A stretch of 64,000 bases of DNA from Deltaproteobacteria bacterium. Lineage in GTDB: Bacteria > Desulfobacterota > JADFVX01. Made by a program: the position numbers and the translations under genes. This document shows, piece by piece, positions 62,713 to 64,000 of the stretch. Position 1 is the first letter of the stretch. The number at the start of each line of letters is the position of its first letter. The DNA is taken from contig JAOUBX010000004.1 of the NCBI GenBank assembly GCA_029860075.1, positions 1-64,000 of the forward strand. The letters run 5' to 3'. The notes below the pieces were generated by a model. It searched no databases. It saw nothing but the letters and a program-made list of their open reading frames with translations, and was not told where the DNA came from.

Positions 62713-62915
62713 AAGCGATCTTTCTCACGAATTACTGTAGTATCAATACCCTTTAGAAATCCCCGCATCTCCTTCATATCCCTCATGGGAATATATTCAA
62801 TTCGATTTTCATACTGAAGGACCTTAATTTTTTCTCCCGGATGGATGTCCAGCGCCTCCCTGACTGAGAGCGGAATAACAACCTGAAATTTAGGTGAAAC
62901 GGTTACTGTTTCCAT
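62709..62915 (-). CDS. AbrB/MazE-type antitoxin (VapB-like)
   Basis: 68 residues. METVTVSPKFQVVIPLSVRE, then ALDIHPGEKIKVLQYENRIE, is the swapped-hairpin AbrB DNA-binding domain; the C-terminal tail contacts the toxin. The ATG at 62915 has GGAGG at a good distance; an ATG four codons earlier lies on that site. Confidence 0.9.
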   Translation of the reverse strand: METVTVSPKFQVVIPLSVREALDIHPGEKIKVLQYENRIEYIPMRDMKEMRGFLKGIDTTVIREKDRL

Positions 62916-63032
62916 AACAACCTCCATCGATAAGGCTTGCGTTTTACTTAAAGCCTATCGAAAAAACAGCCTGCTGTCAATAAAAACCGTTTAAAGTGGA
63001 GAATATAAAGAGTGTTCATAATAGTAAAATTA

Positions 63033-63680
63033 TCAATCCGACAAACTACGCTCTATCAGCCCTGATAGCTCCAGTAAGTCGTCAATAACAAAATCAGCAT
63101 CAATAAGCGACTTCCTTCCCCTGTAGCCGTAAGTCACACCCACCGTTCTCACCCCTGCGGCCTTTCCTGCCGCCATATCAATTTCACTGTCACCAACCAT
63201 GACGGCCTCCCCGGGAACAAGATCAAACATTTTAAGCAGGTGAAGAATAGGCTCCGGTGAAGGCTTCTTTTTACCGACGCTATCGCTTCCAAGGATGGCA
63301 TCAAAGTAATGGCCAACACCTAATTCATTAAGCCCTTTTTTGGCAAACTTTTCGCGCTTGTTCGTTACTACCGCCTTTTTATATCCTTCAAGGGACTGAA
63401 GAGTTTCCTCTACACCCGGATAAAGCGGCGTATAATCGACAAGATGCTCCCAATAGTAATCGAGAAAGCGGGCAAGTACTTTTTCCTTGAGCTCCCCCTT
63501 TTCAGCAAGCACCTTATCTATGACTATAGATATGCCCGTACCGACAAGGTCACGCATTTCATCAACGGATCTTTCTCGAATACCAAAGGGTTTAGTCGCA
63601 TAATTGAGGGCATGGGTCAGGTCTATAATGGAATCAACAAGCGTTCCGTCGAGATCGAATATAACAAGCTTAATGGACAT
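63033..63680 (-). CDS. gph: HAD hydrolase, phosphoglycolate phosphatase-like
   Basis: 215 residues. The HAD motifs are I: DLDGTLVDS (nucleophile Asp9), II: AVVTNK, III: Lys in KKKPSPEP, IV: GDSEIDMAAGKAAG. The cap domain and length fit Gph/PPase-type enzymes. It probably dephosphorylates 2-phosphoglycolate from DNA repair or oxygenase side reactions; related substrates are possible. Confidence 0.85.
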   Translation of the reverse strand: MSIKLVIFDLDGTLVDSIIDLTHALNYATKPFGIRERSVDEMRDLVGTGISIVIDKVLAEKGELKEKVLARFLDYYWEHLVDYTPLYPGVEETLQSLEGYKKAVVTNKREKFAKKGLNELGVGHYFDAILGSDSVGKKKPSPEPILHLLKMFDLVPGEAVMVGDSEIDMAAGKAAGVRTVGVTYGYRGRKSLIDADFVIDDLLELSGLIERSLSD

Positions 63681-63770
63681 GGCTACATATTACCCATCAC
63701 TTTATGAGAGTCAAGAAAAAAGGAGATAAAGGGGTTGCCCTTTGGGGTCTGATGTCTTATCATTTAGCCC

Positions 63771-64000
63771 ATGAAAAACATCATACTAAAACTGCCATCT
63801 GCTCTTCTGCTGATCCTTTTAATCAAAACAAACGCAATCGCAACGGTAAACATAGAGGCTATCAGACAGAGTGACCGTGACGAGGGACTATACAACAACA
63901 TATCACTTAGCCTCACCCATAGCGAAGGAAATACGGATATTTCCAGCAGAAAGCTGAAGCTTCGTTCTGACCATATTACAAAAAACAATCATGCTTTCAT
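63771..64000 (+). CDS. DUF481 outer-membrane protein, N-terminal part
   Basis: Reaches the right window edge; 76 codons are visible. MKNIILKLPSALLLILLIKT is a signal peptide ending around NAIA. Then YNNISLSLTHSEGNTDISSR is the start of DUF481 (YdiY-type salt-induced outer-membrane barrel), with alternating strands such as LSLTHSEGNT. The remainder is outside the window. Confidence 0.75.
   Translation, partial: MKNIILKLPSALLLILLIKTNAIATVNIEAIRQSDRDEGLYNNISLSLTHSEGNTDISSRKLKLRSDHITKNNHAF

Noticed and set aside
1-64000. CRISPR arrays, rRNA and tRNA genes
   Set aside because: No regularly spaced repeats with unique spacers and no rRNA or complete tRNA fold were seen on either strand; the repeats present are dispersed single or paired units.

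Overview
The window is bacterial chromosome, most likely from a deltaproteobacterium-type Gram-negative (Desulfuromonadota or a relative). This rests on gene content, not on a database search: a pyrR-pyrB-pyrC-carA-orf-carB-greA operon in the order I recall from Geobacter relatives, a c-type-haem HD-GYP sensor, a CBS-PAS histidine kinase, an OlsB/PlsC lipid pair, and many short dispersed inverted repeats. Base composition is moderate and leans AT. Most genes lie on the minus strand. I found no rRNA, tRNA or CRISPR.

Layout. 0-20 kb is mostly household and sensory: a partial MalT/LuxR-type regulator, a PhoB-controlled pstS, an M28 peptidase, yggT, yjbQ, a DUF3047 gene bracketed by related inverted-repeat elements, a haem-c HD-GYP protein, an aldolase-family enzyme, a MATE pump, two ABC-F proteins, a CBS/PAS histidine kinase with a NarL-type regulator, and a DUF2779 nuclease-like protein. 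At 19.9-21.9 kb a 2-isopropylmalate synthase gene is preceded by what reads as a complete leucine attenuator: promoter, Leu-rich leader peptide, antiterminator and terminator.

22-32.3 kb is a plastic accessory region. It holds yefM-yoeB, higBA, a fitAB-like pair, a lone XRE gene, a RelE/XRE pair whose toxin carries an amber codon, and a probable PD-(D/E)XK protein. It also holds three copies of an ~80-bp repeat and broken copies of two genes that are intact elsewhere in the window: leuA at 20.3 kb and an MBL hydrolase at 42.1 kb.

32.4-40.8 kb is a tightly packed seven-gene operon that looks like a biosynthetic cluster: HemN-like radical SAM enzyme, iron alcohol dehydrogenase, glycosyltransferase, second radical SAM enzyme, OlsB-like N-acyltransferase, PlsC-like acyltransferase, NodU-type carbamoyltransferase. 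It suggests an acylated, glycosylated and carbamoylated amino-lipid. A diverged ~43-bp direct repeat lies on each side of it. This is the best candidate for an undescribed system.

41-64 kb returns to core functions: yihY, the MBL hydrolase, the run pyrR to recG under a PyrR-type attenuator, a PQQ-type beta-propeller protein, lepA-lepB, a DMT transporter, rsmE, a vapBC-like pair, a phosphoglycolate phosphatase-like HAD, and the start of a DUF481 outer-membrane protein.
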